Positions 22,980 through 31,358 of a stretch of 33,580 bases of DNA are shown here, one piece after another; within the stretch, counting starts at the first letter, position 1; every line of letters starts with the position of its first letter. The stretch spans positions 1 to 33,580 of the forward strand of contig JAJYLC010000002.1 in the NCBI GenBank assembly GCA_021787935.1, given 5' to 3'. The notes below the pieces were generated by a model. The model was not told where the DNA came from. It made no database searches and saw only the letters and a list, made by a program, of their open reading frames with translations. A program made the translations under genes and the position numbers. Source of the DNA: Chloroflexota bacterium (GTDB lineage Bacteria; Chloroflexota; Dehalococcoidia; SZUA-161).

Positions 22980-23212
22980 TCTTTATACCTGGCTGGTAAA
23001 AACACATTCCATAGCTCTCCAGACATTAGGCTATTTTTGTTCCGCCCGTTTAGGGTGTGACCGAGTTTGCAAGCTAAGCTGTGAGGCATCGGCAAAAAGC
23101 GTTGCCTGGCTGATATCGTTTCGTTGAAAGGGAATAGGTATCCTCTTTATCTTTCTTTCGCTCCTTAGATTCTGGAATCTATTAATTGGTTCTTGCCAAC
23201 AGGGGGCTGTCA

Positions 23213-24742
23213 ATGAGGTTTACAGATGTCAACGAGCGCAAAGAACATAAAAGAGATTGGAAAGAAGATTACAAAAGGAAACTGGTCTCGGCTGAAGAGG
23301 CAGCCAGAGCTGTCAAGCCGGGTGACAGAGTTGCTTTGCCTTTTGCTCATCCCACAGCAGTGCCGCTGGCCTTGGGAAAGCGTAAGGACGAACTGAGAAA
23401 TGTATACCTTGAGATTAATGCTCCCTGGCTCGACCCTTGCTGGCTGCAGCCGGGCTGCGAAGAGAACTTCTTCGTCGGCGCTATTAACTTCCTCGGTCCT
23501 GTAGGACGGCCTTCTCATGACGCCAAGATATGCTCCTTCATCCCCTGCCTGATGTCTATGAGGGCAAAGCTATGCGATGAAGACAGGCTGCATGGACGAA
23601 GGGACGTCGACGTTTTCATGACCAATGTCTCACCCCCGGATAAACACGGCTTCTGCAGCTTCGGTCCACACATGTGGAACAAGAAAAGCTATGCCAAGCG
23701 GGCCAGGACGGTTATTGCTGAAATAGACGAGAATATGGTCTATCCATATCGAGGCGACAATTTCATTCACGTATCGGATGTTGATTACTTCGTGGAGGCG
23801 CCTACAGCCCGTTTTACCGATAAGCAGCTTAGAGACCTCGTCAAAGAAACAGTTACCGATGAAAAAAAGCGGCAAGAATGGATAGATGCCCTGTTAATGG
23901 CAAATAAGCACGAGCCGGAATACATAGGGCGTTCAGCCAGCCTGATAGCGCCCATGATGAATCTAATGTCTCCCGATTTTTTCACCGGGCTCATAGGGCT
24001 GGAAGAACCTTACCCCGAGGCCATAACTATAGCAGGCTATGTAGGCGAACTAATCAAGAACGGCGACACTATCGAGATCGGCGCCGGCAGGCCCAGCACC
24101 TGGCTGCCGCGGGTAGGCCTCTTCGATAACTTTGAAGACCTGGGGATTCACTCCGAGATGTCTGCCTGGGGACAGCATGAGCTAATCAAGTCAGGCGTAT
24201 TTAACGGGAAAAGAAAGACGCTTCATCCCGGAAAGGCAATTTTTACAGCTCTGGACGGAGCCGGTTGGGAAGGGTATCAGTGGATGAGCGATAACCCTCT
24301 CGTCGAGATGTACGACTGTGAGTATGTCCATAATCCTACCGTCATCGCCCGAAACGATAACATGGTTTCTATTAACAGCATCCTTCAGGTCGACCTTACC
24401 GGGCAGATAACGTGCGAGACGCAGTTCGGGCCCCGCATGATCAACGGGCCGGGAGGGCAGCTAGACTTCCATCTAGGGGCTTTTATGGCCAAAGGAGGGC
24501 GGGCAATCAGCGTGCTGCGCAGTCTCGCCTTCGGTGGAAGCTCTACTATCGTTCCCCAGATGTCCGAAGGCTCGCTGGTAACCATTCCGCGTCAGTTCGC
24601 CGATTATGTGGTCACGGAATACGGCATAGCCAGCCTGGCCGGTAAAAGCCACAGGGAAAGAGCCGAGGAGCTTATCGCCATCGCTCATCCCGACTTTCGG
24701 GCCGAGCTTAAAAAAGAAGCGCGCAAGCTGTTCTGGTCGTGA
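23213..24742 (+). CDS. Acetyl-CoA hydrolase/transferase family (family I CoA-transferase)
   Basis: A 509-aa enzyme of the Cat1/4-hydroxybutyrate CoA-transferase type, which moves CoA between carboxylic acids through a glutamyl-CoA thioester. Seen: the N-terminal domain (VSAEEAARAVKPGDRVALPFAHPTAVPLAL), the centre with LGIHSEMSAWGQHELIKSG containing the probable catalytic Glu (the HxEM motif), NDNMVSINSILQVDLTGQ, and the C-terminal AFGGSSTIVPQMSEGSLVTIPRQFADYVVTEYGIASL. The usual GIGAIP motif reads GAGRPSTWLP. The track start (TTG 23186) is replaced by ATG 23213, six bases after AGGGGG. It is longer than AbfT-type enzymes (about 440 aa). It diverges from a carboxyltransferase; substrates unknown. 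Confidence 0.9.
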   Translation: MRFTDVNERKEHKRDWKEDYKRKLVSAEEAARAVKPGDRVALPFAHPTAVPLALGKRKDELRNVYLEINAPWLDPCWLQPGCEENFFVGAINFLGPVGRPSHDAKICSFIPCLMSMRAKLCDEDRLHGRRDVDVFMTNVSPPDKHGFCSFGPHMWNKKSYAKRARTVIAEIDENMVYPYRGDNFIHVSDVDYFVEAPTARFTDKQLRDLVKETVTDEKKRQEWIDALLMANKHEPEYIGRSASLIAPMMNLMSPDFFTGLIGLEEPYPEAITIAGYVGELIKNGDTIEIGAGRPSTWLPRVGLFDNFEDLGIHSEMSAWGQHELIKSGVFNGKRKTLHPGKAIFTALDGAGWEGYQWMSDNPLVEMYDCEYVHNPTVIARNDNMVSINSILQVDLTGQITCETQFGPRMINGPGGQLDFHLGAFMAKGGRAISVLRSLAFGGSSTIVPQMSEGSLVTIPRQFADYVVTEYGIASLAGKSHRERAEELIAIAHPDFRAELKKEARKLFWS

Positions 24743-24745
24743 GGT

Positions 24746-24868
24746 CGTTTAGCAAACTGGGGAGTCCAAAGGGGCAAAGCCCCTCTGGTGGGGGTCTGTA
24801 GGTACCCCCCCAGACCTAAAAGTCCCCCAATACTGGGGATTTAGGGGGTTGAAAAGCGTTGCTAAACG
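24746..24868. repeat. Palindrome-rich repeat element with inverted ends
   Basis: Bounded by near-inverted CGTTTAGCAAAC (24746) and GTTGCTAAACG (24858). Inside are AGGGGCAAAGCCCCT (24770-24784), a GGGGGTCTG...CCCCCCAGACC pairing, and a GTCCCCCAATACTGGGGATT-like stem. It begins four bases after the CoA-transferase stop and ends just before the dehydratase promoter. No ORF. It looks like a small dispersed palindromic element and may also terminate transcription. Confidence 0.75.
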
Positions 24869-24883
24869 CTCTGCTTGTTGTAG

Positions 24884-24911
24884 TTGACAAGGCTTCGAAT
24901 ATAGTGATAAC
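24884..24911 (+). promoter_or_regulatory. sigma70-type promoter for the dehydratase-OFOR operon
   Basis: TTGACA, 16-base spacer, GATAAC, about 90 bases before the first start codon of the long operon. The -35 box is perfect and the -10 box is moderate. Confidence 0.5.
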
Positions 24912-25003
24912 TTGGAATTGCTGAAAGCATTATGGCAAATGGGTAATTAATAGCGCCCGGGAACTAATCGGAGGTTTGCCATCTAGAAAAGAGCAGGTGA
25001 TTT

Positions 25004-26149
25004 GTGGCCAAAGTAGCTCAGCGAGGGCTGATTAAAGCCCAGGAGCTATATGAGCATCGGCAGACGAGAGCAAAAGAGCTGGCAAAAAAGGGCAAAAAGG
25101 TAATAGGGTATTTCTGTTCCTACACACCGGTAGAAATATTTACCGCACTTGATCTGGTGCCTTTCCGCATCCAGGGTAAGGTGGGCAAGCCCGTCGAGCA
25201 GGCTGGACAATACCTCGAAAGCATAGTCTGCCCCTATGTACGCAGTTGCTTTGATATCGCATTGGGCGGTGAATTAGACTTCCTCTCCGGCGTCGTTATC
25301 CCCCACACCTGTGATGCTATGCACCGTCTCTATGATATCTGGAAGTACCATCTCAAGCCGCCCTACAGCTATTCGCTGTACGTCCCGCATATGACTCACC
25401 AGGCTTCCTTCGACTTTTTCCAGAAGGAAATAGAAAATCTCAAGACAGGCCTAGAGCAATTCGTGGGGCGTTCTGCATCCGAGCAAGACTTAATCAAAGC
25501 TATCGGCCTCCATAATCGCAGCCGTGCTCTTCTCAAAGAGCTTTACGAACTGAGGAAGCCAGAGCCGCCGCTCATCTCCGGCTCTGAGATTATCCAGGTG
25601 CTGGTGGCAGGGATGACCATTCCTATTGAGGAATTCAACGAACTCCTCGAGGATATCCTGGTGGAGGTGCACAGCCGGAACCCCAGCGCTGAAAATAAGC
25701 CCCGGCTACTGATTTCGGGCAGCGAGGTTGACGATGACTCATTGATACGGCTGGTTGAGGAGTGCGGAGCCGATGTGGTGATGGATGACCTGTGCACTGG
25801 CAGCCGCTTCTTCTGGCACGATGTTGACCCGTCTAAAGAGGCGATAGCCGGCCTCGCCGAACGCTACCTGAAAATCACATGCCCGCGTACTTACAGACCG
25901 GGCAAGGCTGCCCAGCGCTTCAACTATTTAGGCGACTTTATCCGCGAGTGGAAAGCGCAGGGGGTTATTCTGTATACAATCAGATTCTGCGACACATATC
26001 AGTTGGATGCCCCTGAGATGATGGACTATATACAGAGCCTGGGCCTGCCCGTACTCTTCCTTGAGGATACCTATATCACATCTCCTCTAGGGCAGTGGAA
26101 GACCAGGGTCGAAGCCTTTCTGGAAACGATTGAGGCACGGAGGGAATAA
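25004..26149 (+). CDS. 2-hydroxyacyl-CoA dehydratase subunit (HgdB/FldC/BcrC-like)
   Basis: A 381-aa subunit of the radical iron-sulfur 2-hydroxyacyl-CoA dehydratase/benzoyl-CoA reductase family. Conserved cysteines are in the expected places: GYFCSYTPVEIF (C38), IVCPYVRSCFD (C76, C82), HTCDAMHRLYDIW (C103), and a late IRFCDTYQLDAP. The region GTRPLLISGSEVDD-like (PRLLISGSEVDDDSLIRLVEECGADVV) is also typical. These subunits hold a [4Fe-4S] cluster that passes an ATP-energised electron to the acyl-CoA. It starts at GTG 25004 and leads the operon. Four bases separate it from the partner subunit. Size and motifs resemble phenyllactyl-CoA dehydratase subunits, but the substrate is unproven. Confidence 0.93.
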   Translation: MAKVAQRGLIKAQELYEHRQTRAKELAKKGKKVIGYFCSYTPVEIFTALDLVPFRIQGKVGKPVEQAGQYLESIVCPYVRSCFDIALGGELDFLSGVVIPHTCDAMHRLYDIWKYHLKPPYSYSLYVPHMTHQASFDFFQKEIENLKTGLEQFVGRSASEQDLIKAIGLHNRSRALLKELYELRKPEPPLISGSEIIQVLVAGMTIPIEEFNELLEDILVEVHSRNPSAENKPRLLISGSEVDDDSLIRLVEECGADVVMDDLCTGSRFFWHDVDPSKEAIAGLAERYLKITCPRTYRPGKAAQRFNYLGDFIREWKAQGVILYTIRFCDTYQLDAPEMMDYIQSLGLPVLFLEDTYITSPLGQWKTRVEAFLETIEARRE

Positions 26150-26152
26150 AGC

Positions 26153-27484
26153 ATGGCAGAAGAGACTAAAACAGAGCCAAAGCAGAAAACGAGTTCTGCC
26201 AAATCCACAGAGTCAGCAGGCAAAATACGCCAAATAGTTAAACGCATGTATAAAAAAGCACAACAGGCCAAGGAAGAGAACCGCAAAATAGCCTACTGCA
26301 TGGTCATGTGCAACTACGAGGAAATCCTGGAGGCTATGGACGTGGTGCAGGTCTACACCGAGAACTACGCCGGACTCTGCGCCGTCAAAAGAGAAGCCGA
26401 GCAGTATATGAAGAAGGCGCAGGCTGTGGGGTATTCCGATGTTCTCTGCGGCTACGCTCAGGTGGGTATAGGATTCGATGCCTGGAGGCACGAACTGGGA
26501 GCCATGCCGCCCGATGCCCCCGACGGCGGTATGCCGGAACCGGATATGCTCCTCGGGTGCAGTATGGGCTGCGACCCCCGCTGGAAATGGTATCAGGCAC
26601 TGGGACGCTATAAGGACACTCCAATCTATAACATGGAAGTCCTCATGCCTCCTAGCGATGCCGATTTCGATGCTATCAGGGCTTACTATGTTCGCTACAT
26701 GGCTGAGGAGCTCAGAGGTTTAATAGCATTCCTGGAAAAACAGACTGGCAAGAAGATGGACTATGACCGATTGACGTCGATTGTTAAACAGGTAGAGGAA
26801 ACACGACAGTGGTGGCGCAAAGCGTACGAACTGAGAAAAGCCATCCCTTGCCCGATGTCGACACAGGACCATTTTGTGATATTCGTGCCTCACCATATGC
26901 TGCTCACCGACCCCATGACCCTGGACTTTTACAAAGGCCTGTACCAGGAACTGAAGGAGAGGGTAGATAATGAAATAGGTGTTATCGATGATGAGAAGTA
27001 CCGCCTGCTCTGGGGAGTAGGGATACCTCCCTGGCACAGCATGTACATACTCGATTATTTCCAGAGCTTCGGCGCAGTCTTCGCCGCCGAGACAGCCTAC
27101 ATGATACCGGAGCCTTTCGAGATGCCATACGACATTACCGACCCCGTGGAGCTAATCGCACTGCGCGCCTTTGAACGAAATAGTGCGATACAGCGGCGCG
27201 GCAAGGAAGCAGGCGGCGTCCCGCCCCTGGCCCAGGCGCACCTGGAACGGATAAAGGATTTCACCATCGACGGTGTAGTTATGCATATCACACGCTCCTG
27301 CAGAGCGGCTACCATGGGCCAGATTCTGGTCAGGAATGTGATACGTGATTATTACCCTCGATTGCCTGTGATGTTCATGGAAAGCGACATCGTTGACGTC
27401 GAAACCTATTCGGAAGCCGAGACCAAGAACCAGATAGATACTTTCATGGAAATGGTGGACGTATACAGAAAATCGCATAGATAG
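26153..27484 (+). CDS. 2-hydroxyacyl-CoA dehydratase subunit (HgdA/FldB-like), second subunit
   Basis: A 443-aa partner of the preceding subunit. The N-terminal 45 residues are a hydrophilic Lys/Glu-rich extension. The family part follows, with IAYCMVMCNYEEILEAMDVV (C49, C53), YAGLCAVKREAEQYM (C76), VLCGYAQVGIGFDAW (C99), LLGCSMGCDPRWKWYQ (C136, C140), and the late MHITRSCRAATMGQI. The number and spacing of cysteines depart from the simple three-ligand pattern of HgdA/FldB, and LCGYAQVGIG resembles the LCSYVR..G site. GGAGGGAATAAAGC precedes the ATG. It would form the heterodimeric dehydratase core with the 25004 product; the activator is probably one of the 10-12 kb ATPases. Confidence 0.9.
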   Translation: MAEETKTEPKQKTSSAKSTESAGKIRQIVKRMYKKAQQAKEENRKIAYCMVMCNYEEILEAMDVVQVYTENYAGLCAVKREAEQYMKKAQAVGYSDVLCGYAQVGIGFDAWRHELGAMPPDAPDGGMPEPDMLLGCSMGCDPRWKWYQALGRYKDTPIYNMEVLMPPSDADFDAIRAYYVRYMAEELRGLIAFLEKQTGKKMDYDRLTSIVKQVEETRQWWRKAYELRKAIPCPMSTQDHFVIFVPHHMLLTDPMTLDFYKGLYQELKERVDNEIGVIDDEKYRLLWGVGIPPWHSMYILDYFQSFGAVFAAETAYMIPEPFEMPYDITDPVELIALRAFERNSAIQRRGKEAGGVPPLAQAHLERIKDFTIDGVVMHITRSCRAATMGQILVRNVIRDYYPRLPVMFMESDIVDVETYSEAETKNQIDTFMEMVDVYRKSHR

Positions 27485-27498
27485 CAGAGGAGGCGCCA

Positions 27499-28701
27499 AT
27501 GCCGAAGAAGCCGCTGCAAGGTATCAGAGTGCTGGACTGGACAGCCTGGCAGGCAGGGCCCGTCGCCACCGCTCTGTTGGCAGACATGGGCGCTGAGGTA
27601 ATCAAGATAGAGCCGCCAGAGGGCGAGCCCGGACGCGGCATGCTGAAGATGTACGGGGCTGAGTTGCCACTGAATTTCTATTACCAGAACCAGAATCGGG
27701 GCAAGAAAGGCATCGTGCTGAACCTGGCGACGAAGAAAGGCAAAGAGGTCCTCTATGATCTGGTAAAGAAGTCCGACGTCTTCGTAACCAACTTCCGCGA
27801 AAGCGTGACCAACAGGCTGAAGGTTGACTACAACACCTTAAAGAAATATAACCCCAAACTCATCTACTGCTTAAGCTCAGGCCTCGGACCTAAGGGACCT
27901 GAAACCGATAGAATGTTTGCCGATTTCGCCGGTCAGGCGAGAGGCGGCTTACTTAGCATCACTCAATCTGAAGATGATGTGCCGACATTTATTGGAGCTG
28001 GTTTCGCCGACGAGGTCGGCGGATTATTAGCAGCCTATGGAGTGATACTAGCGCTCTTTGCCCGAGAACGATATGGGATTGGGCAAAGGGTGGATGCCTC
28101 GCTGCTGGGCGGGCAGATCGAGATTGGACGTCTCCAGTTGCAGATGTACTTTATGATGGGCATGCTACCTCCGACTTCAGTAATGAAAGCTATCAGAAAC
28201 CCGCTTTATTATGTCTACCAGGACTGCGATGGTAAATGGTTCGTTCTAGCAGCATTACAGGCAGACAGGTTCTGGTCTGATTTCTGCAAGGTATTCTGCA
28301 TTGAAGAGCTGGAGAATGACCCCAAGTATTGCAACCAGGTGTGCAGAGGCCAGAACTTTGATGAGCTTAAGCCCAGACTGTTCGAGATAACGCGCAGCAA
28401 GCCGAGGAGCTACTGGCTGGAGAGGCTCGACAAGGCCGGAATACCCTGTGCGCCTGTTAACGATTACTCCGATGTGGAGAATGACCCCCAGGTGATAGCT
28501 AATGAATATGTCGTGGAAATAGACGACGCTATCCATGGAAAGGTCAAGGTGCCGGGCATCCCTGTGAAATTGAGTAAGACGCCGGGCAAGGTAGAGAAAC
28601 TTGCCCCGGAGCTTGGCCAGCATACGGAAGAGGTATTAATGGAAATACTGGGCTATACCTGGGACGACCTGGCGAAATTGAGAGAAGCAGGAGTTTACTG
28701 A
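27499..28701 (+). CDS. Class III CoA-transferase (CaiB/BaiF/Frc family)
   Basis: A 400-aa class III CoA-transferase. Seen: LQGIRVLDWTAWQAGPVATALLADMGAEVIKIEPPEGEPGR at the N-terminus, NRGKKGIVLNLATKKGKEVLYDLVKKSDVFVTNFRESV, and the active-site region FADFAGQARGGLL whose Asp corresponds to the catalytic aspartate of formyl-CoA transferase. The family forms an aspartyl-CoA anhydride and swaps CoA between acids. In phenyllactate fermentation the equivalent (FldA) activates the 2-hydroxyacid for the dehydratase. Position directly after the two dehydratase subunits supports that role here. Its stop codon overlaps the next ATG (TGATG), so it is tightly coupled to the oxidoreductase genes. Confidence 0.93.
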   Translation: MPKKPLQGIRVLDWTAWQAGPVATALLADMGAEVIKIEPPEGEPGRGMLKMYGAELPLNFYYQNQNRGKKGIVLNLATKKGKEVLYDLVKKSDVFVTNFRESVTNRLKVDYNTLKKYNPKLIYCLSSGLGPKGPETDRMFADFAGQARGGLLSITQSEDDVPTFIGAGFADEVGGLLAAYGVILALFARERYGIGQRVDASLLGGQIEIGRLQLQMYFMMGMLPPTSVMKAIRNPLYYVYQDCDGKWFVLAALQADRFWSDFCKVFCIEELENDPKYCNQVCRGQNFDELKPRLFEITRSKPRSYWLERLDKAGIPCAPVNDYSDVENDPQVIANEYVVEIDDAIHGKVKVPGIPVKLSKTPGKVEKLAPELGQHTEEVLMEILGYTWDDLAKLREAGVY

Positions 28702-29777
28702 TGACAAAGAGGATTCTTGCCGAGGGCAACGAGGCTGTAGGTTGGGGAGCGCTGAGCGCAGGATGTAAATGCTTTTTCGGCTACCCTATCACGCCGCAAA
28801 ACGAAGTCATGGAACTGCTTGCGAAAGAGCTGCCTGAGCGGGGCGGCGTATTCGTCCAGTCCCAATGCGAGACCGGCGCCATAAATATGCTTTACGGGGC
28901 TGCCGCAGGCGGCGTCAGAGCGATGACCTCGACTGCCAGCCCAGGATGGGCGCTGATGCAGGAGGGCGTATCCGACATGGCAGCCGCCAACCTGCCCGGC
29001 GTTATCGTAGTAGTGCAGAGAATCGGGCCCGGTGTTCAAAGGGTAGAGCATGCCCAGATGGACTATAACAGCGTAACCAAAGGCGGGGTCGGCGGTTATA
29101 AGACCATCGTTCTGGCTCCATCGTCAGTTCAGGAGACTCACGACTTCATGCAGCTTGCCTTCCATCTAGCCGACAAGTACCGCCACCCCGTGATAGTGCT
29201 GAGCGAAGGAATCCTGGGACATATAATTGAGCCTCTGGAGATTAAAACTATAGACTTCGAACCGCTTCCGGAAAAGGACTGGGCAGTGGCCGGTCATGGC
29301 CCTCACAGAGATGGCAAGTTTCGCGAGCTTGGCCCCAGCTATCATCCTCTATACGATGGGACATATCTGAATTACCTGAATGCATACAGAGAAAAATACA
29401 AGGCTATGCAGTCTGAGCTGAGGTATGAGGAATATAAGACGCGGGGAGCTAAGGTCATCCTGGTAGCTTACGGATATTGTGCACGGGTAGCCAAGGAAGC
29501 AGTGGACATGGCTCGTGCTGAGGGGCTCAAGGCAGGGTTGCTGCGTCCTATAACACTCTGGCCGTTCCCGTCTCAGCCGCTCCGCGACAAAGCGGGCAGA
29601 GGACGCAAGTTCATTGCGGTAGAGGACAGCCTGGGACAGATGGTCGATGACGTTAAAGCGGCTGTCGAAGGTAAATCGGAGGTGTGCCTAGCAGACGTAA
29701 CCTTCCGGCACATGCCTTCCGAAGAGGGAATGATACTCCCGGGCAGGTTATTGCAGGAGATAAGGAGACTGATATGA
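28701..29777 (+). CDS. vorB: 2-oxoacid:ferredoxin oxidoreductase, alpha subunit (VorB-like)
   Basis: A 358-aa alpha subunit of a 2-oxoacid:ferredoxin oxidoreductase. Seen: GNEAVGWGALSAGCKCFFGYPITPQNEVMELL, ETGAINMLYGAAAGGVRAMTSTASPGWALMQEGVSDMAAANLPGVIVVVQR, and the C-terminal domain ILVAYGYCARVAKEAVDMARAEGLKAGLLRPITLWPFP. This subunit supplies the pyrimidine-side and CoA-interacting domains for oxidative decarboxylation of a 2-oxoacid to acyl-CoA with reduction of ferredoxin. It resembles VorB/KorA more than pyruvate enzymes. The end overlaps the beta-subunit start (ATGA). Its substrate may be a branched-chain or aromatic 2-oxoacid. Confidence 0.92.
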   Translation: MTKRILAEGNEAVGWGALSAGCKCFFGYPITPQNEVMELLAKELPERGGVFVQSQCETGAINMLYGAAAGGVRAMTSTASPGWALMQEGVSDMAAANLPGVIVVVQRIGPGVQRVEHAQMDYNSVTKGGVGGYKTIVLAPSSVQETHDFMQLAFHLADKYRHPVIVLSEGILGHIIEPLEIKTIDFEPLPEKDWAVAGHGPHRDGKFRELGPSYHPLYDGTYLNYLNAYREKYKAMQSELRYEEYKTRGAKVILVAYGYCARVAKEAVDMARAEGLKAGLLRPITLWPFPSQPLRDKAGRGRKFIAVEDSLGQMVDDVKAAVEGKSEVCLADVTFRHMPSEEGMILPGRLLQEIRRLI

Positions 29778-30565
29778 GCGAGACGACAAAGAACATTACC
29801 AGGGAAGTAGTCGTTGAAAAACCACTGCTGCTGCGAGGCGAGGAGTGGATGGATATTTTGTGGGACCTTTTCTGCCCCGGCTGCCAGATACCGCTAGTAG
29901 GCCGCCTTATCGCTGAGTCCCTTGAGGAACTAGGCGTGGGCAGTAATGCTATTATGGTAGGCTGCGTTGGCTGCACGGGCATTTTGATCGCAAGCCTCAC
30001 TATGGATAGAGTGAGCCCGGCTCACGGCAGGGGGCCTGATGTAGCTACTGCGCTCAAGCGGGTTCATCCTGATACCGTTGTGTACACCGTGCAGGGTGAC
30101 GGAGACTGCATCGCCATCGGGGCTGGCCCGCTCATCGGAGCCATGACCCGCGCCGAGAAGATTACGGTGATCATGGTAAATAATACCAACTACGGCACAA
30201 CCGGCGGCCAGCTTGCCCCCACAACACTCATAGGACAGGTAACCAGCACCACTCCAAAGGGAAGAAACCCTGACCTCGAAGGCTATCCCGTACACACTGC
30301 CGAGCTGGCAGCTACATTCAAGGGGACCGCCTACAGCGCCCGCGGGTCACTGCATACTCCAGCCGAGTATCAGCGCACAAAGAAATATATCAGGACTGCT
30401 TTCCAGAAGCAAATAGAAGGGGTGGGCTTTAGCTTCGTTGAGGTTATCACCGCCTGTGCCGTCAACTGGCACATGACTCCGGTGAAAGCTCTGGAATGGA
30501 TAGGGGAAAAGGTAGTCCCCGAATTTCCTCTGGGCGAGTTTAAGAACGTTACTCACATCAAATAG
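29774..30565 (+). CDS. 2-oxoacid:ferredoxin oxidoreductase, beta subunit (ThDP-binding)
   Basis: A 263-aa beta subunit. It carries the ThDP/Mg motif VQGDGDCIAIG...NNTNYGTTGGQLAPTT and cysteines FCPGC (C34, C37), MVGCVGC (C64, C67) and TACAVNW, which supply the ligands of the single [4Fe-4S] cluster expected in this subunit. The track start at 29684 lies inside the alpha gene; ATG 29774 overlaps its stop codon (ATGA) and gives a normal start MSETTKN. The common PCPTNW motif reads ACAVNW here. The gamma subunit follows after a repeat-containing gap of 196 bases. Confidence 0.92.
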   Translation: MSETTKNITREVVVEKPLLLRGEEWMDILWDLFCPGCQIPLVGRLIAESLEELGVGSNAIMVGCVGCTGILIASLTMDRVSPAHGRGPDVATALKRVHPDTVVYTVQGDGDCIAIGAGPLIGAMTRAEKITVIMVNNTNYGTTGGQLAPTTLIGQVTSTTPKGRNPDLEGYPVHTAELAATFKGTAYSARGSLHTPAEYQRTKKYIRTAFQKQIEGVGFSFVEVITACAVNWHMTPVKALEWIGEKVVPEFPLGEFKNVTHIK

Positions 30566-30761
30566 TAAGGGAAGTAAGAAGTTCTCCCTCCCCTTGAGGG
30601 AGGGAGTCAGAGGGAGGGGGAAGGGTTTTCACCCTCATCCTTCGACAAGCTCAGGACAGGCTCTGACCACTCCGTTCGGCTGAGCTCACGGCGAAGCCCG
30701 TCAAGGGAGAGGAATCTTTAAGGGCAAAAGTATTTCAAGAATCGAACTTGAGGTAAATATT
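30566..30761. repeat. Repeat-rich insertion between oxidoreductase subunit genes
   Basis: A 196-base non-coding stretch: CTCCCTCCCCTTGAGGGAGGGAG near-palindrome, then a CTTCGACAAGCTCAGGACAGGCTC segment, TTCGGCTGAGCTCACGGCGAAGCC, and CAAGGGAGAGGAAT (30702-30715), which is shared with 21131-21144. It separates the beta and gamma subunit genes, which are normally adjacent. It looks like a composite palindromic element inserted in the operon. Confidence 0.7.
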
Positions 30762-31343
30762 ATGGCAGTGAAAAGTAGCAATCAGACCAAAAATTCCAGA
30801 GGCGAACTGATTATAGCCGGCCTCGGAGGTATGGGCGTTCTCTCAGCCGGGCAGGTCTTACTAGAGGCAGCCTTCCAACAGTTCAAGTATGTATCTTATA
30901 CCCCGACATACGGTTTCGCCAAGCGGGGCGGACTCTGCCAGTGCACGGTTATTTTCTCCGATAAAGAGATTACCTCTCCACTAGTGGAGCAGGTGCAGAC
31001 AGTGATGTTCCTCGATAGCTCACAGTACGGCACCTTTGAACCCAGGGTACGCCCCGGGGGAGTCATCATTGCCGAGAAAGCCAGCATGTACGCCGAGAGG
31101 GAACGGACAGACTATAAGTTGTATGAACTGCCCGGGCTTGAGATCGCTGTAAGCATGGGCTCGAGCCAGGTCAACAATTTCATCATGCTGGGGGCTTATA
31201 TCGCGATTACAGGGGCAGTGTCACCGGCACTTATCGAAAGCGAGCTAGAGAGAAGATACGGGACAAACCAGAAAGTATACGAGAGAAATCTCGATGCTTT
31301 CAAGCGCGGCCTGGAGTTGGGGCAGAGCGCTAAATGCAGTTAA
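30762..31343 (+). CDS. 2-oxoacid:ferredoxin oxidoreductase, gamma subunit
   Basis: A 193-aa gamma subunit. Seen: ELIIAGLGGMGVLSAGQVLLEAA at the N-terminus (G.GG.GV consensus), YTPTYGFAKRGGLCQCTVIFSDKEITSPLVEQVQTVMFLDS, and a C-terminal NNFIMLGAYIAITGAVSPALIESELERRYG. It completes the alpha-beta-gamma core. No separate 2x[4Fe-4S] ferredoxin-like delta subunit is encoded in the operon. Spacing to the next gene is 15 bases. Confidence 0.92.
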   Translation: MAVKSSNQTKNSRGELIIAGLGGMGVLSAGQVLLEAAFQQFKYVSYTPTYGFAKRGGLCQCTVIFSDKEITSPLVEQVQTVMFLDSSQYGTFEPRVRPGGVIIAEKASMYAERERTDYKLYELPGLEIAVSMGSSQVNNFIMLGAYIAITGAVSPALIESELERRYGTNQKVYERNLDAFKRGLELGQSAKCS

Positions 31344-31358
31344 GATTAAGAGGATGAA

